64,000 bases of DNA from Brienomyrus brachyistius (Eukaryota; Chordata; Actinopteri; Osteoglossiformes; Mormyridae), in contig NC_064535.1 of NCBI RefSeq assembly GCF_023856365.1, forward strand, positions 13,350,363 to 13,414,362, read 5' to 3'. Position 1 is the stretch's first letter. Every line of letters starts with the position of its first letter. Positions 1 through 25,250 of this stretch are shown here, piece after piece. Position numbers and translations under genes: made by a program. The notes below the pieces were generated by a model, which was given only the letters and a program-made list of their open reading frames with translations, searched no databases and had not been told where the DNA came from.

Positions 1-155
1 TTTTTGTTTTCTTGCCAAAAAATACATGAAAACATTCTAGCTCTTGATCTTTTATGCATGTTGGAAGACTGCAGCATAGCACGAGCCTTGAGGTAAAGCT
101 CTTTGATGTTGGATGTTGTGTATTGAGTCGTAATGAAATCATTTCAATCGTACAG

Positions 156-3100
156 ATGCCAACAGGTGTGCCAGTAACCCTTGTCAGAATGGAGGAACCT
201 GTGTGGAGGGAATCAACCAGTACAAGTGTACCTGTCCTCAGAACTGGAGTGGATCCCACTGTCAACACCAAACCCAGACAGGTCTGTCGCTCACTAGCCT
301 TATGAGCTTTCAGCCCAAACTGTCATGTACACCATCCTGTACTCCTGCCCCTGACCACTTCACTTGCCAGTGACTTCCTGTATTAGCAGAGCCAAGCTGG
401 TTTGTACCAGAACAAGGATGATCCGTTGCCAAGCAACCCGTGTCCCTCTATGGACACCATGGTCTAGTTCTGTGTGTCCCACTCTGCTTCTCGGGGAGCC
501 ACAGACAGTCCATGTTTTTGCTCCCTCCCAGCTCCCTACAGGACTGTCTGGCAGGGTGTTCAGAGGGAGCAAAAACATGGACTGACTGTTGGTCCCTAAG
601 GACCAGACTGGGAAACACTAGTTTGTTGTCAAAATGATGAGTGCAGGACATGAAGGTTTGTTAGCTGTCCAATTGAGCACAGGCCCTCCCCAGACCTCAG
701 GGTTAAATCAGCACCACTGCCTCCACTCTCGCTTCCAGCGCCCCCCGAGTGGAGCGTGATGAACGACCCGGCTTTCAGCAGGAAGCCACGATGTGCCAAG
801 GTGGACCGGGCCCAGCACTGCAGCTGTGATGCCGGCTTTCACATGAGCGGCACCTCCGACAGCAGCATTTGCCAGGGTACGTTCTCGACCTGGCCCCATC
901 GAGTGCTGCTTAAGTAGGCCTCAGTCCTGCCAGAGGGAGCCTGGAGCTCTGAGCCTGGTACTGCCAGGAAGGGGACTGGGTTTATTATTTTATCAAGCAG
1001 TGTCACTAAGAAATGGGGTCTGACCTCATCTGTTACAAGCCAGGGAAGACGTGAAACAGAGGTATATGGAAGACAATAAAAATTGTAACCTCATGGTGAG
1101 TTTTGTGCTACTGTTGAATTAGCTAATCTGTGTACAGTCTAAAATCAGTCTATAGACTGGCAAACACGGCAAACCTGAAAAGAGCAGTAAAACATAATGT
1201 TCGCATGGCTATAAATGAATGTGAACTGTTTGCGGATAGTTAACTCCAAGGCAGCCACCTTTAAAGTTTAGTGAAAGCTGCAACAAGGTCAACAAACCCG
1301 AAGACGAAGGGGGGGGTGTTTAGCTAGACAAAGCACGGCGCAGTCAGTCGTCATGGTCACTCCTGGCTGACTCATCTCATCTTTTTTTTCTTATCCACAG
1401 CCTTTGTGTTTTGTAGGACATGTGAAGACCTTTGAGTCTCAGTAGGCCTATTAATATTGGGCTGGATGGTCTGGAAGCTGGCTGTACAGAGGAGCCTCTG
1501 TCTCTCTGTCTCTCTGTTCTCATTTTCCCAGGCAACAGTCTGGTTCTGTGTCTCTCCCTGATCCTCCCACCCTGAGCCCAGCATCCTGAGCTATGCGTGA
1601 GATCGCATGACACCCTCGTGCCTTTGTGCTCGCTCTTCCCCCGCAGATGTGAACGAGTGCGAGGTGTACAAGGTGGAGAGGGGCGGCAAACTGTGCGCGC
1701 ACGCCTGCGTCAACATCCCTGGCTCGTACCGCTGCTCTTGCCCCGCCGGATACAGGTTGCTGCCGGATGGACGGAGCTGCGAGGGTATGCCAGGGGCCGC
1801 TGCGATGCACGAGCTCGCGACTCCCGGGCCTTGGGATTGCAATAAACAACATGGCCATTAGGTGTGATGAGGTCATGGGAAAGAGACCTCACAGGATCAA
1901 ATTAGGGAAATGTGGCAGCAGAACACAGGGTGGACGCTTATGCCGTCAGCCAGGCGTGGGACTGTTTTTGAGCAGTGGTGCAGCAGAGGTATACCGGGGC
2001 TCTTTGGGTAGGGGGCTTTTGGCGAGGATGCCTCGGGGATTTTATTTCACAGTCCTTTTCAAAGTCCGTGAGTTGTATCCCATCACACGCAGCATAGAGG
2101 AGAATGGAACGAATGACCTCAATGTCTCTCAACCCGGAGGAATGTCCAGGCCTTCAGAGGAACCGAATAAATAAACTGAGCCCCCTAGACCAGCCGGCCG
2201 TTGCCAGGAAGGAAGCTGGTGTCTGCGCTTGTCTCTGTTTCTCTCACCTTCTGTGTCTGTCCCTCTCTCTCACACTTTGGGCATCTTCACCGTCACCTCC
2301 ATCCTGGCCAGATGTGGACGAGTGCCTGAGCCAGCAGCACAACTGTACACGCGGCACCACCTGCATCAACACCGGGGGGGGCTTCCAGTGTGTCAGCCCA
2401 GAGTGCCCCCATTCCCATGGCAACGTCAGCTATGTCAGGACATCGCCCTTGTGAGTGGACTTACGGGAAGCAAAAATTGAATGTAGCTTTATTTGTCAGA
2501 AGTGCTCCTCCATGCTATTATAATAATTTTATTGTGCGGATTAAGCCGGGTTTTCAATCTGCTGTTAATTTTGATGTCAATTTACAGTGTAAGTGCATAG
2601 CCAAGTTTCCGGAGAATTTGATAAAACAGTGACTCCAGGGCAAAGGTCTGTACACGGCTGGTATGAAGGTGCCTAAATCTAGGAGAAGTTTAGGTAACGC
2701 TTTGCTTAAGGCCATGCCTTTAGTAATTTATAAACACATTCATAACAAATAATAATACATTCGTAAAGCATTATAAACATTCTATAACTATTTATCAAAA
2801 GGCATAACACATTATAGGCATGTGTATATTGGATTATGAATGCTTTATGAAGTTCTCATCTATGATGCACTATAGTTACCTTTATAATGCATTATAGTGG
2901 TCGGTATAAGCATTAAGGATGCTTGGTACTGCATTAGAAATATATTATATAGTGCATTATAGATGAGAACTTCAGAAGCCATTCATAATGCATAATAAAC
3001 ATGGCTATAGTGTATTATGCCTTTTGTAAATATTTATAGCCATGTTTATAATGCTTTATGAATGTTTATAAATTACTGAAAACATGGTAATAAGTAGAAT

Positions 3101-4298
3101 GTTACCAAAGTTTAAGAAAATGTTGTGAAAGCCTTAGACTGGAAAGCTTGGCTTGGCTGCCCGCCTGGCCTGTCTGCCAGGTTTACACAAATTGCCTCAT
3201 TTAAGGATAATAAAGATATAAATTACGGCTGGCAAATTTCTGCCAGGGGGCATCAAGTATGAAACCGTGCTGTGGCTCGTAAAATTGTCAAAAGACTATA
3301 CAAACATTTTATTTACTCTGTAAAATTATTCGGTTTAGTATTTTCTCATTGTCTGATGAAAAAGCATGTCTAAAAATCCATTATGCGAGGAAGGTGTAAA
3401 AATGCGTTTTGTCAGTAATTACATAGTAATAAAAAATTTTATAAAATAAACCTAAGACAATGTTATGAGACACCCTTCGTACCACAAAAATATTTTAAAT
3501 GGATTTATGAGGACTGATATTCCAACCAGTTCTTGCCGGGAGGGAACGTCACGATTGTCAAAAAAGTGGACATACGTAGTCCTTTGTGGATAGCAGTGAT
3601 TTACGCTTTACAGATATGGGCCAATGATGGTCTGGCATCCACCCGTCTACCTTTAAAGTACTGAAGACAGATTGCAGCCACACAACCCAAAGCCAAAATG
3701 TCAGCTACAGAGGGCTTACGGCTTTGTCTAAATTAATATCAAAGGAGTACATGGTATTATTTCAGGAGCTTGTAACATTTAGGTTTATTTTTCCAAGCAG
3801 AAATTATAGCAGTCTAGGAGTGGCAGGGAGGGAGGAAATACTTGAATTCTTAAAAAGGACAAGAACAGGTGGTGACGATTACTTGGCATTCACATTCCTT
3901 GCCCTCCCCCACCCCCCCACAGCCAATGCGAGAGGAACCCCTGTCCCATGGAAAGCCGCTCCTGTCACCTAGCTCCCAAGACGGTCTCCTTCCACTACCT
4001 GTCGCTGCCCTCCCAGCTGCAGACACCAGCCACGCTCTTCCGCATGGCCACAGCGGCACTGCCGGGCCGGTCCGGCCCAGACAGCCTCCGCTTTGGGATC
4101 GGGGGGGCCGCCAGTGCCAAGGGCCTGTTCATCATGCAGCGCTCCGACCGCCAGACCGGCGAGCTGATCCTGGTGCAGTCGCTCCGCGGGCCGCAGGACA
4201 TCGCCGTGGAGGTGGACATGTCTGAATACGCGGAGCGTGTCTTCCAGGCCAAGCATGTGGCCAGGGTGCACATCATGGTCTCCCCATATGAGTTCTGA
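156..4298 (+). CDS. fbln7: Fibulin-7, 3' part (last five coding exons)
   Basis: Secreted matrix glycoprotein of the fibulin family; in mammals fibulin-7 is a cell-adhesion protein of teeth, cartilage and placenta. Seen here: an EGF module ([12 protein letters not shown]) in the first exon; a linker exon with a C-rich CSCDAGF segment; a calcium-binding EGF module starting DVNEC with the [16 protein letters not shown] pattern; a second calcium-binding EGF starting DVDEC with TTCINTGG; and a long last exon carrying the fibulin C-terminal domain ([33 protein letters not shown], ending SPYEF). Residue patterns and exon phases match human FBLN7 as I remember it, including the RNPCP opening of the last exon. 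The signal peptide, coiled coil and sushi domain expected upstream are outside the window, so the model is partial at its 5' end. About 305 codons are present. It is transcribed toward tmem87b (convergent). Confidence 0.93.
462..623. mobile_element. Fold-back hAT-like MITE, copy A
   Basis: An arm near 508 reading GTCCATGTTTTTGCTCCC is matched by its reverse complement GGGAGCAAAAACATGGAC near 569-586, giving a hairpin. The outer right end reads GGGAAACACTAG, the reverse of the CTAGTGTTTCCC-type left end seen in other copies. The CAGTGTTTCCCAA-like terminus resembles hAT termini. It lies in an fbln7 intron and has no coding capacity. Confidence 0.7.
2689..3110. mobile_element. TIR element (MITE) in fbln7 intron
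   Basis: The left end GGTAACGCTTTGCTTAAGGC pairs imperfectly with the right end, whose reverse complement reads TGGTAACATTCTACTTATT. An AAGTTTA direct repeat flanks both ends. The interior is AT-rich and itself palindromic (TATAATGCATTATA motifs). Its termini resemble those of the element at 54485-54637, so both may belong to one family. The superfamily is not certain. Confidence 0.6.
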
Positions 4299-5280
4299 GC
4301 CTCTGTCGCGGGACAGGAAGAAAACATACAGAGTTCCACACTCTCCCCCTCCTATCCAATCCTCCCCCCTCCCCCCGGCCAGACAATTCAACGACACTGA
4401 AGAACCGTTAGGCCAAGCACAAGGCAGGTTAAGGGCCATTCTTGAGAGCCGGACTGAAACTGGACATAAACCAAAGACCACAGGCAGGAATTCTGGTGGC
4501 AGCAGCAAGGTAAAGCAGACATCGATACGAAGCGGCAAGAGGGAAAAAAAACTCAGAGGAGGAACACAAAGAAACTAATGAATGTAAAAACGAGGGGAGA
4601 AAGACCTTTGTTTTCCCCCCTCGGAATCAGTCTTTGATTAGTTCGGGAGTGGCCCCTGGGGTTTCCATAGCAACCCAAAGCTCTCCCTCCAAATGCACAC
4701 TGCTCAGATCAGACATGTGACATGGGGATCGGCAGCAGCCTAAGATTAAAACCAAACCTCCCCGGCCCCTTTCCTTATATTTATCTGAATATTTTGTTTC
4801 TCCTTTTTTTTTTAACTTCAGCGTAATGTTTATTGCTCTTGTATTTTGTCACATATTCCTTTATTTTTCTGTCATGCTACCCAGATCATACATGCTTCTT
4901 AATTTAAGTTTTTGGAGGTCAGATGTGTGGCTGTTCTTCAGCCCCTTTCTGAGTGATGAGTATGTTACTCCAGTATGACGAGTATGTGATGAGTATGTTA
5001 CTCCAGTATGATGAGTATGTGATGAGTATACTCTAGTATAATCACAGCATTCAGCCTAGCGCGGTATATATCAGGTATATAACCTCAGTCTCTTTCTGCC
5101 TTATTACTGAGTATTTATCTTTTTTGCACATAAATGTTTCTATGTACATGAAGTAAAGTCAGCACTGTAGTCGTCTCCTTTTCTACACAAAGATCAGTGT
5201 TTTTCTTGTCTTGGGCATCCTGCCTTTCTGTCCATGTCTGCCTGCTTTTAATAAACAGCTTGTTGTTATGTCTGTTCATA
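4299..5280 (+). other. fbln7: fbln7 3'UTR with poly(A) signal
   Basis: Non-coding sequence after the fbln7 stop. A canonical AATAAA lies at 5250-5255, followed by a T/G-rich stretch (CTTGTTGTTATGTCTG), as expected around a cleavage site. A short tandem repeat sits inside at about 4954-5040. No other AATAAA is closer to the stop, so the UTR is probably about 970 nt. Confidence 0.65.
4954..5040. repeat. 33-bp tandem repeat in fbln7 3'UTR
   Basis: About 2.6 copies of a 33-bp unit that begins TGATGAGTATGTTACTCCAG. The first two copies differ by a single base; the third is partial and more diverged. Confidence 0.75.
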
Positions 5281-7396
5281 TGTCCTCTTTCCAGTTTTAA
5301 TTGTCTACGGTTCACCCAGCGGACTGACAGCTGCTGAGTTGCGTTGACTGACTGATGACTCTGGTTCCCCCAACCCCACCCTCACAAACAATCCTATTAA
5401 GACTTCATAACTCCGCGTCTGTGAACTCTGACAAGTCTAATTAATCTATTGATTAAAGGGATAAAGCACACATTGCTCACAAATGACTCAAAAATGTCTC
5501 CGAATAGGATTTAAAGAGGATTTGCAAAATGACCAGTAGGATTCATAAGCCAAATGGCTCATGTGCTTCAAACAATAGCTCTTTCCAGGACGATTTCATA
5601 CTGACTGGAACAATAAGCACCAGGAAATTAAAAATACACCTCAATGTGTTTTTCAGTGACATGTTTGTCAGGGAGGAGGGTAATGTTCACCACATGTGTC
5701 CTCTGTCTTCCTCTCTGCCTCCACATCCCTCTTTGGGCTTTAAATCGCAATAAGAGGATCAAAAGAACCACAGGCTTCCAGGATGGGCTCGGGGTCAGCG
5801 GGAGGGGCGGGGGTGCTACACGTGTTTGGATTTTACGTTTGTTTCCAAACTGACAAAGTGGTTTAACGGCAAACTCCAGGCTATAGCCAGTAATTAATAG
5901 TACCATGCCTGCTCTCTGTTCCAAGTGGTATTTACGATTTTGTTTTGATCTGTGCAACAGCTCTCCACCAGTAGTAATGACTTCCAATGCACAAAATCTA
6001 TTACATGGATTATTCTGCTGGAAGTTATAAGGAGCCACTCATAAGAAGTGATCAGAAGTCCCCCCCCCATGTTATAATGGCAAAAGAGAGCTGTTGCCAC
6101 CAGCATCACTAGAAAAATGTCCAGGAAGTCATGCCCTGCAAAGTCATGGCACTTGACGGTGACCTTTAACCTCGTGATCACACCACAGAGCTATTGAGGA
6201 ACGCATCCCGTGTCACATGGTATCCACAGAGTTTTCAGTGCTGAGAATATTTGACATTCCATGTATTTGGAATTTCACCTGCCATTTTTAGCTATTTTTT
6301 CCATTTTAAGCTTCTTAATGGAACTACAGAGGAAATCTTGTCCCATGTCATCCACAAAAAGTGGCGGTTATTGATGAATTCAGAAAGTGTGAGAATGGGA
6401 ATGGAACCTAGACATTTCTGTTATGAATGTACTTAGGAAACAGAGGTGGCTGAGGGTTGGAGGTCGCTCTCCATATGGAGATATTTTTTTGGAAGGAATC
6501 CCAGTAGCAGATGAATGGAAGAATGAGAGTATCTGTGCGTGTCTGGCCCTCTGGGTGGAGGTCTGCACGTGGAGGATAGGGGCAAAAGGAAACATGCACC
6601 CCCGCACCCCCGCACGGTATGTCAGTCTTGCTACGAGGACCATAGACAAGATGGCACAAATTCCAGCCTGATTTGTGATTTCAAGCTGCACTCCTCAGCA
6701 CCCTGAAAAGCTGTCGGAACATTCCAGAGAAGATGGCTACTCAGCAACACTTAAGTGCAAAGGTGTTTTTATTTAAGGCAGTACCCGGTCACAAAAAGGG
6801 CAAAGCAAAAAAAAGAAAAATGATAAAAAAAAGTATAATAATGAAAATATATTATTAAATACATTACAGATTATAAAATAAGGTTTATTGTGCTGCACTT
6901 ACTAAATCCTGTAATTCTTATATTTCAGAGGTTCTGCCTGTCATGCCTAAGAAGCGTGTTTTTCAGCATATCCATTACAAAAAAAATGCATATCTACACA
7001 TTCATATCTGTTGCCATCCTAGCAATTTTAATAATCTTTCAAAATACATTTATTACATTCATGTAAAGCTTGTGCAAACAACAATGGCCGTGAACAATTG
7101 TTTAGCAAAAAAGACAGATGTCAACAAACGTACTCCCCCTGCTCCACAATAATTCAGTTGATGCAGCTAATTCTCATTGTTTTCTGTCACCTCACATATA
7201 ATGCATATATTTTTGGGGAATTAATGTTTGGGCTACCCCAGGTCCAGCCTATGGCCAAGGCAAACCTCAGTGCTCCTCCCCACCTCAGGAAAAATGTAAC
7301 TGTTAGTTAAATCAACAACACCTGAGAGAGTCCATGCTGATATCAGATAAGCTAATGTGCCCCCACATACATTAAACACATGTACATTGTATATGT

Positions 7397-7562
7397 CAGG
7401 GTTTCTTAATAAAGTCCATTGGGGATCCACAGACGGTCCACATTTTTGCTCCCGCCTAGTTCCTTGCTAGACAGTCCATGTTTTTGCTTCCTTCCAGCTC
7501 CCAGCCGGAGCAAAAACATGGACTGTTTGTGGGTCCCCGAGGGCCGGATTGGGAAACACTAG
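7397..7562. mobile_element. Fold-back hAT-like MITE, copy B
   Basis: Same family as the 462-623 copy. It contains GTCCACATTTTTGCTCCC, a second arm GTCCATGTTTTTGCTTCC, and the opposing GGAGCAAAAACATGGACTG. It ends GGATTGGGAAACACTAG. The duplicated left arm makes it slightly longer than other copies. Confidence 0.7.
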
Positions 7563-7760
7563 TATACAGCCATGGAAAAAATTAAGGGGCCACTCTATAT
7601 TTTTAAACAAATCTGCATTTTTAAATCATGCGTTAATTGTGGTTCTGCTGGCAGAAGATTACACTGAGCAGCCGGATGCTTTTAGGTAAAAAATTTGTAA
7701 GACAGCAGTACATAAAAATAAGGTGAAGCAGGAGACACAGTTATATTTTCAACGGTAGTC
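7563..7760 (+). mobile_element. Tc1-like left-end relic
   Basis: Begins TACAGCCATGGAAAAAATTA and continues with the CCACTCTATAT..AAACAAATCTGCA segment found at the left end of the better preserved copy at 26186. No transposase reading frame remains. It abuts MITE copy B. Confidence 0.6.
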
Positions 7761-10299
7761 AGCTGTATTCCAGACAATAAATTGGTCTAATTCTTTGCTA
7801 ATTAGTTCAACTCACGATGCATGTTCAGTGAGCCAAGAACATTTTCCCATTTTGTTCCTAGAGAGGCTGACAGAGGGCGACCAATTATGAAACAAAGTGT
7901 CACTGTACGTCTGAACAGAAAGATGCAATTCTGTCATATCAGTAAAATTAATCATTTCCTCTCCTGTTTCAGATTTAAATGAAATCGTACATTTCCTGCG
8001 TTTGTTATAACTGAGAATATGTTGCTAACAATGTGTATCAAAGTCTAAACCACCAAACGGAAACAGCAAACACATGTAAACCATTAAAGCCAACAACTGC
8101 TAGGGTTTTGCTCTTATTTATTTATTTTTTTTAAGAAGTAAGAACCCTTCACAGTCATCAGCTAATTAATGATATTTCATGTACAGCTTAGACAAAGCAA
8201 ATGGAAATAATTTTTTTTTTTTCAGTTATCTGACACAATGCATACGGCAAGTGAATTTCTGAAATGGAAGCCATTACCATCCAAACAAATTAACTTCTCA
8301 AAATGTTTAAAACGCCAGTCTAAATTATTTATGCAAAATTTGGAGAAAAGATTAGTTAAGTCATGTAAGCCTTACTGAAATTTGAATAGTAAGTGGAGGA
8401 CAGAAATAAAAGTGAAATTTCTCCAGTATCTGCAGAGATCTATTATTTAGATCCATTCAAGCATTCAGTGACATTTCTCATGTGACCTTCACCTGATCTC
8501 ACCTTTGCATTACAGTCATCTGATTTTGTAAACTAAAAGAAATAGGACATCGTCCTCTGGGAAACTGTCCACAGATACGATGCAGTTGAAGAATCACGCT
8601 TGGCCATGTAACACTCACATTAAGCCTCTGTAACCTGCAGGAGCCTGAATGCCATGACTTGATGTGACACCAACTGGATCCTTAAAAATTGTTCAAACGC
8701 AAGTGACATCCAGAAAAATATTTCTCTTTAAATGCACATTTCTGAACCACTGGTTCGTTGATCCTCTGTATCCTTTCGCAGGTGGTGTGGATTCCAATCG
8801 TTCAAACAAATTACTCCTCTGCAGCCAGCTTAAGAAAGCGTTTTAACAAGTCAGCAGCTCGAAGGTCAGAGTTTAAAGAGGCAGCAAATATCTTCCACCC
8901 CTGTCAATATTCATTAGTGATAGAGGTCAGCAACTGATCTATCCCAGAGGTGCTAGAATTCACCGTTGAGAGCCCCTTGATCCTTGTTACTTTTCACCTC
9001 ATTGAGTCCTCCTTTTCTGCAGTTCTTTTTATTGCAAATGGCTTCTTTTTGTATTCACATAAGAAGCTCAATATACTTGAAACAGATACTCCATGCAGTC
9101 TTGTCTTTCCATAAATGTACACTTGTATTTAAAATCACCCATCCATCTATCCATCCATCCTGCAAAAGCTTATCATGGTTAGGGTCAGGGGGTGAAGTAA
9201 AATATATATTTTTTTAAAAATCATAAAACTCACAGACCATTTCCCACATACATCTGAGGTCATTTTGGAATTTGAATGCCTCCCAGTTTATGAAGGAATT
9301 CTGCAGTCTTAAAATCTGAATCTCTTAAAATATAGTTGCTCTGTTGGGACTTAACCACATTACAGATGTACAATGGTGGAAATGTTGCATGAAAAATTCA
9401 TTTGCAAGAGTACACAGTTCTTTTCACCAGATTGTGGGGACATTCTACACAAGTAGCCTCTGCTGCCTCTGATCAATCACAGCAAAGAAGCCTTTTAAAG
9501 CTTGTTAAAAATAAAGTTTGATAGTGTTTGACTAGGAGGCAGCAAACAGCCTAATGGCCTAATTCGATAAATTACATCAAGCTGTGCATAAGTTCAAAAA
9601 CATGAGGCTTTTCAATGGCGAGTTAAAACGTCAGCACTCTATTCATCCTTGTTCTTCACATGTACGAGACACCAGTGAATCAGCAGTGGGCTCATAAGTG
9701 ACCAACGTCCAACCCCCTCCCCCAACAATAAAAAAGCTGCCTCTGATCTCAACAGAAAAGGTCAGTTAGGTGGGGAGGATGCGAGACCGAGACCAACACT
9801 GCTCTACAAAGTAGTGCAGACTACACCTCCCACACAGGAAATGACCAAACAGGAAGTTGGAATCCCGATGGATGTCTCTCTATGCCTATACTGCCCGCCT
9901 TTCGGCTGGGAGACACCCTCACAGGCCACAGAAGCACACAGACATTCTCGAAGGATGCGTTTCCCACATTTTCGTTCAACATAAAAAAAAAAAAACCTAA
10001 CCAAACAACCTCTTGACCCTAATAAAATCTGAAAGTGCCTTAGGGCAGCTTGGGTCCTTCATTGCCACTGGGTGTCCTGCATTTTGCCTGTTTCCAAACT
10101 CACAGGCATACGGTGGAGTAATTATTTTTGTAGTAAGCCATACAATCTAAGCTGCAGGGAGTGCACTAGTAACCCCAGTTATAAACTACTTAAAAAAAAA
10201 AGGAAACAGAGAGTTCCCAGACAACACGGAAGACAAAAGAAAAATAGAATGCAAATGAAGAGGAATAAGTCAAAGCACAGAAGACAAACATCGATAAAA

Positions 10300-11906
10300 T
10301 AAAGAATTTTTATTTACAATTAAATTAATCAATATTGAAAAACCAGAAAGTATACACCTGTTCTCCGAGCCAACCAAACTTTATATAGATTTACAAGATC
10401 CCATAAATTGCAAAAGAAGAGAGGACGGGGGGTGGGGGGAGATTTCAAACAAAACAGACAAAGGTGGAGTGTATCGAATATGCTCCAACCTGCCTTTGCA
10501 AACCAAACATAAAAATGACAGGAATAGTGTTCGGACACCCTGCCACCGGTGGAATTAGAAAACAAAAATAACCTAAAGGGAATGATCCAAACTTGCAGAA
10601 GCACCAAAGCTCACCATTTCAAAGTAGGTAAAGAAATATATACTAGAAACAGAAAGAAAAAACACATTGTGTCATAAAACAATTACAGACTTCGCCAATC
10701 GTAACTGAAAACCAGAATTCTTTCAATTTGCTTTCGATTTCATTCACATTGCAGGCTGTCCTTCTTGCAGCAAACTATATACTGCTGTACGTGTTCTACA
10801 TACAAATATTTTTTAAAAACCATGTACCATTTACACCATGTGCTAATAGTTAAATACTTAGGCCGTAAGGTGTGAGGTTTACCATACAGGACACACCAGG
10901 GTTTTACATAGAGGGCTGGACCGGCGCTTACAGGAAACAAGTCATGTATACATACAAAGGATAGGGAGTATTGAGAAAACCAGTAGTGCCCTCTGAGAAA
11001 CGAGGCTGAACCAACGAAGTTAGACTAGGGGGGAGGGAGTTGGGGGTTGTCACATATTGAGGATACCGCAACAGACATCTCATCAACACTGCAGCTCGCG
11101 CTCATGTCTCATCAAGTTCTGCTTTGCACAAAAGCGCTTAAAAATCGTCACCAGGATAATGATCAGCATCATTCCCTATGTAATAAAGGTGCACATTTGT
11201 CAATCCAAAGCATTTGCAATATCAAAGAAGGTAATATCAAAACAGGTCGAATGCCTTAAGTATTACCTAAATATTTAAGATATATATTGGGTCCAGCAGG
11301 GAAGAGTAATATTTGCATTACCAAAGAAGGGGTATTGCTTTGCATCTCACTAGGAAGAAAGTCCCAAACAAAAAGTATTGTTTCAAGGTAACAACAATCA
11401 CCATAAAATACCAGCATTATGAACATTATGACAATAAAAGGGCTGTGAAGACACTGTTATAAATGCATTAACTGCTCACATAAACAACAATAGGGCTTCC
11501 TTAGTAAAAGTAAGATGAACCAAATGTGCAAACCAAAAAGTGGCATTAGATAGCACAAAACTGACCTCAGATCTACGTTAACAGATAGACGTGGAACAAA
11601 AACAGGCTTAGACTTTGGTCATCCCAGTCGCATATATTTTTTTAAATAAATGGAATTTTAAAAGAAAAATAACTGAAAAATTCCAGGAACAAGATTAGCA
11701 TATTTTTGTTCATGAGCAAAAATGAAAATTCATTTTTCCTTACTTGAGCAGGATGAAACAGGATGAAAAAGTTTTGTAAGCAAATACGGTGAAATAAAAG
11801 GTCACAGACAGACAATGGTTGTTAATGACGTGCCGAGTACATCGCCCCACTGCTCCCCAGCAAGGTCACAAGCGGCTGACACTCGAACTGTGCTCAAAGT
11901 GGTGCT
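10300..11906 (-). other. tmem87b: tmem87b 3'UTR (inferred)
   Basis: Sequence downstream of the tmem87b stop on the minus strand. On that strand an AATAAA occurs at 10314-10309, making a 3'UTR of roughly 1.6 kb plausible. I saw no coding signal inside. The end point is inferred from the poly(A) hexamer only. Confidence 0.45.
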
Positions 11907-23169
<11,263 letters not shown>

Positions 23170-24889
23170 GTTCTCGCTGCAAGACGCAGCCCTACGTGTT
23201 AGTGCACCTGCCCGCGGGAAACGTGGAGCGCCTCACCTGGGTTCCGGCTCGGGCGCTGTACACCCGGCACCGCATCATTCAGCAAAGGTGAAGCAGCTCA
23301 CCTGGGTTCCGGTCCAAGCGCTGTAAACCCGTCAGGGAATCAACCAAGAAACATCCGTGACAATTGCAGATAGTTTTGTCAAAATGACGATGTTAACATC
23401 AAAAATACATTTTCTGAATATGTGATGTCTCGTTGTACTGGAGTGTTGTTTTTGCTGATTTGGAACAAATTCATTTGTTATGTACTGAGAATTTGGGAGG
23501 AACTCATTTCAATGTGCACGTTGTTGACTCGGACTTAAAGAAAGGGGAAGACCGGAAACGAAAGTGACGGACGGAAGCGAGCATGCGTGCGCGAGGGAAA
23601 TCGGGTAACGTTTGTGCTTCATGCTTTCACTTTTTATGTGCTATCTAAAAAGACGCACACTGTACATGTTCTTAGTAAACAAATTGAACTGGAGATATAG
23701 AAAGGCCACTGAACACCCTACTACAGGGAGCCTATCGGCGATGAATGGAGCTACGTGCTGCCAGACTAGGGCTCTCGTTTATCAAATTTCGCGTAAATTT
23801 CAACATGACAAAAAATGCCTATGCACAAAAACTTATTATCTATCAAACATGGCCTACGCACGTATGTAGGAAATTCCTTCGATAAATCAGAAAGATCTTG
23901 CAAACGATGCATGTGCCCCAGTCAATGCAAATGGATTATATCATAGGGTAACCTGAGGTAGTGCCCAGCCAAATGAGTAATGTTATCCAGTAGGGGATTC
24001 ATACAGGATCTGAAAGGTGGCCAGGATATCCCTGTTTTGGTGGCTTGTTCCCTCTGGTAGATGCCTATCGCCAGGTACCCAACTGTGGTCAGAATCTGTA
24101 TCTGAACAGATAATGCCTGGTTCTGAGTGCTTGTTTTCTCGACTCATGGTCCCACTTAAGACAATAATTGCAATAGTATGACTCGTGGATGTCTAAATCG
24201 GCTTATGAGCCAGTCATCGTCATAGGCAGCAATAATCCTGGTGATCCCTTTAATTGTTTGTGCGATCCAATAGTAGCAACAAGAACACCTTTCTCATGTA
24301 TCGTATTCTTGTAATTACTATTTATATATAATTCACACTTTCTACAATTATTGATAATACATCCAATCAAGACGTACTCGTTGTCTTTCAAATGGAAATA
24401 ATTACAAAGTTTATGACTTACACAAATGTAGGCGTTTTGTATTGGATAGCACTGTTGAGTACTATGAAAGTTCATCTCTGCGGCTGCGCTGTTTTTTGGG
24501 CACATGGATGGTCGTGGACAGCGCTTGTGTATAGCAATGATATTCTCCCCACACCAGCAGAGGGCAGTCGTGTTACAACAAACACAAAATATAAGCAGCG
24601 TAGTGAAATGGGTAAACGTCTGTGAACAGTTTAAAAGTTGTTACTGGGCTTGAAAGACATTACGGCAGTACAGCATACTGCAGTATTTTGAAATTTTGGT
24701 GACAAAATTAGCCACCTCGCCCACACATGGCAAATTTCATTACCAAAATTAAAAAAATGCTGGAATAGCGCTGATTTTCAAAATACATCCAAAATACCAT
24801 ATATAGAGGTATAACGTCTCGACGGTACTATGACATATTAACAATAACAAACGTTGAATGTTGCATACCAATGGACAGAGACAATAAAG

Positions 24890-25250
24890 TGCAATGTATA
24901 TGCAGCGATGCAAGAGACACTGGCTATAACCAAAAACCGGCTAGGCAGAGGACAGAAGCAACTTTCTAATGCCAGAGATGACCGTCAACTTATCCGATAG
25001 TGCCTCATTAATCAGAGGGTGACCTCAAGTGACCTTCAAAAGAAATGAGAAACGTTAAGTAGAGTGAAGTGCACTGCTAGGCCAATTCATAAAACTCTTA
25101 GAAGCAGGACTGAAGACCCATAAAACAAGCAAGAAGACCTTTATCAACGAGAAGCTGAGGAGAGCCAGGCTGTAGTTTGCAAAAAAAAAGTGTATTTTAT
25201 ACAGGCGCATACCCATAAATTGAGAAATGAGAATCCAATAGAGCGAGAGA
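24890..25250 (+). mobile_element. Tc1-like transposase N-terminal relic
   Basis: Nucleotide sequence parallels the better preserved copy at 26186-26707 (CAAGTGACCTTCAAAAG, GAAGTGCACTGCTAGG, GAAGCAGGACTG, ATCAACGAGAAGCTGAGGAG). Frames are broken. Confidence 0.6.

Larger units (their letters stand above)
156..4298 (+). other. fbln7: fbln7 exon map
   Basis: Coding exons in window: 156-281, 739-876, 1647-1784, 2312-2450 and 3923-4298 (stop TGA 4296-4298). Each has an AG acceptor and GT donor. Introns 1-3 are phase 1 and the last is phase 2, so EGF modules sit on symmetrical exons, as in other fibulins. The summed coding length is 917 nt and all joins stay open. The intron at 2451-3922 holds a TIR element (2689-3110) and otherwise nothing I recognise. 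The intron at 282-738 holds a fold-back MITE (462-623). Confidence 0.9.
5281..10290. other. Intergenic region between fbln7 and tmem87b 3' ends
   Basis: Space between two convergent genes. It holds fold-back MITE copy B, a Tc1-like relic at 7563-7760, and a partial SINE-like tail with CATCCATC repeats near 9140-9200. I found no exon-like ORF with splice signals and no RNA gene. The rest is AT-rich sequence without recognisable features. Confidence 0.6.
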